Source: Chloroflexota bacterium (GTDB lineage: Bacteria; Chloroflexota; Anaerolineae; Anaerolineales; UBA4823). Taken from it: DNA of 14,449 bases. The stretch is from positions 1-14,449 of the forward strand of contig JAUWLJ010000013.1 in the NCBI GenBank assembly GCA_030613705.1. Direction: 5' to 3'. The notes beneath the pieces were generated by a model. The model had not been told where the DNA came from, searched no databases, and saw only the letters and a list, made by a program, of their open reading frames with translations. A program made the translations under genes and the position numbers. Below are positions 14,114-14,449 of the stretch, piece by piece (position 1 is the stretch's first letter; each line of letters starts with the position of its first letter).

Positions 14114-14449
14114 ATGGCATTTGAAGATATGGATCTAGATGACAACGAATTCGAATTAGACTCAGAAGATTCGTCTGCCCCAGAAGAATCGGCGAATCGC
14201 ACATTTTATATCGTGGCGGGGATTATTGGGGGCGTGATGCTGTTGTCCTTGATTTGCTTGGCGCTCTATGCCCTGGTATACGCCCCTCAACAGCGCGATG
14301 ACCGAGCGACTCAAGTTGCAGCGATAGATGCTCAAAACACCCAATTGGCTAAGGCAGCTGTTGAAACTGGCTTAGCTGCAAAATTCACTGCAACACCGAC
14401 AGTAACACTCCTACCGCCGACAGCAACGGCAAGCGCCTCTCCAACACTG
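14114..14449 (+). CDS. Single-TM protein with Thr/Pro-rich exterior, partial
   Basis: The frame is open to the window end with 112 codons visible. The N-terminus is acidic (MAFEDMDLDDNEFELDSEDS), followed by one membrane helix (31-56, FYIVAGIIGGVMLLSLICLA), a polar Gln/Ala-rich stretch (QQRDDRATQVAAIDAQNTQL) and the start of a Thr/Pro/Ala-rich segment (TATPTVTLLPPTATASASPT). Such segments are common linkers in surface proteins of Chloroflexota. The cytoplasmic acidic tail and extracellular linker imply a single-pass anchor for an outer domain lying beyond the window. ATG 14114 has AGGAGG (14098-14103) 10 bases upstream; the ATG at 14107 gives only five codons. It is the likely last or next member of the operon, and it has its own palindrome upstream. 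Confidence 0.85.
   Translation, partial: MAFEDMDLDDNEFELDSEDSSAPEESANRTFYIVAGIIGGVMLLSLICLALYALVYAPQQRDDRATQVAAIDAQNTQLAKAAVETGLAAKFTATPTVTLLPPTATASASPTL

Overview
The window looks like a chromosomal segment of a Chloroflexota bacterium, probably an anaerobic member of the Anaerolineae. This is inferred from protein families that I recall mainly from that phylum (a DUF6483-like protein, a DUF6754-like membrane protein, a zinc-ribbon protein with Trp-Leu linker motifs, a MutL-like ATPase beside membrane proteins, and a Thr/Pro-rich secreted segment) and from the oxygen-sensitive pyruvate:ferredoxin oxidoreductase. No database search was possible. There is no tRNA, rRNA, CRISPR array or transposase gene.

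Left part (1-2160). A DUF6483-like gene lies on the minus strand. A 770-base spacer follows, holding a doubtful 50-codon ORF with a weak terminator-like hairpin and a textbook sigma-70 promoter (TTGACA, 17 bp, TATAAT). That promoter drives rpsU (ribosomal protein S21) and infA (IF-1) through a leader of about 165 nt with a 9-bp hairpin. A perfect 28-base palindrome separates infA from the convergent genes that follow.

Metabolic part (2185-6926, minus strand). nifJ, a single-chain pyruvate:ferredoxin oxidoreductase with all expected cofactor motifs, is followed 140 nt downstream by a DHOD-like flavoprotein gene. The gap contains a long imperfect inverted repeat. The pair points to fermentative or anaerobic pyruvate oxidation that yields acetyl-CoA and reduced ferredoxin.

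Right part (7233 to the window end, plus strand). Divergent from nifJ is a tightly packed run of eight genes, several with 1-4 nt overlaps: an 82-aa soluble protein, a DUF6754-like membrane protein, a 205-aa polytopic membrane protein, a two-TM zinc-ribbon protein with an acidic linker, a 231-aa polytopic membrane protein, a MutL-like ASKHA-fold ATPase, a 351-aa protein with sandwich-like beta segments and a KOW-like motif, and a one-TM protein with a Thr/Pro-rich exterior cut by the window end. No mutase subunit gene is present. The layout suggests an uncharacterised envelope-associated machine with an actin-like ATPase, and this is the best candidate here for an undescribed system. Candidate control sites are an 11-bp inverted repeat and an extended -10 element between nifJ and this operon, and a 19-bp palindrome before the last gene.
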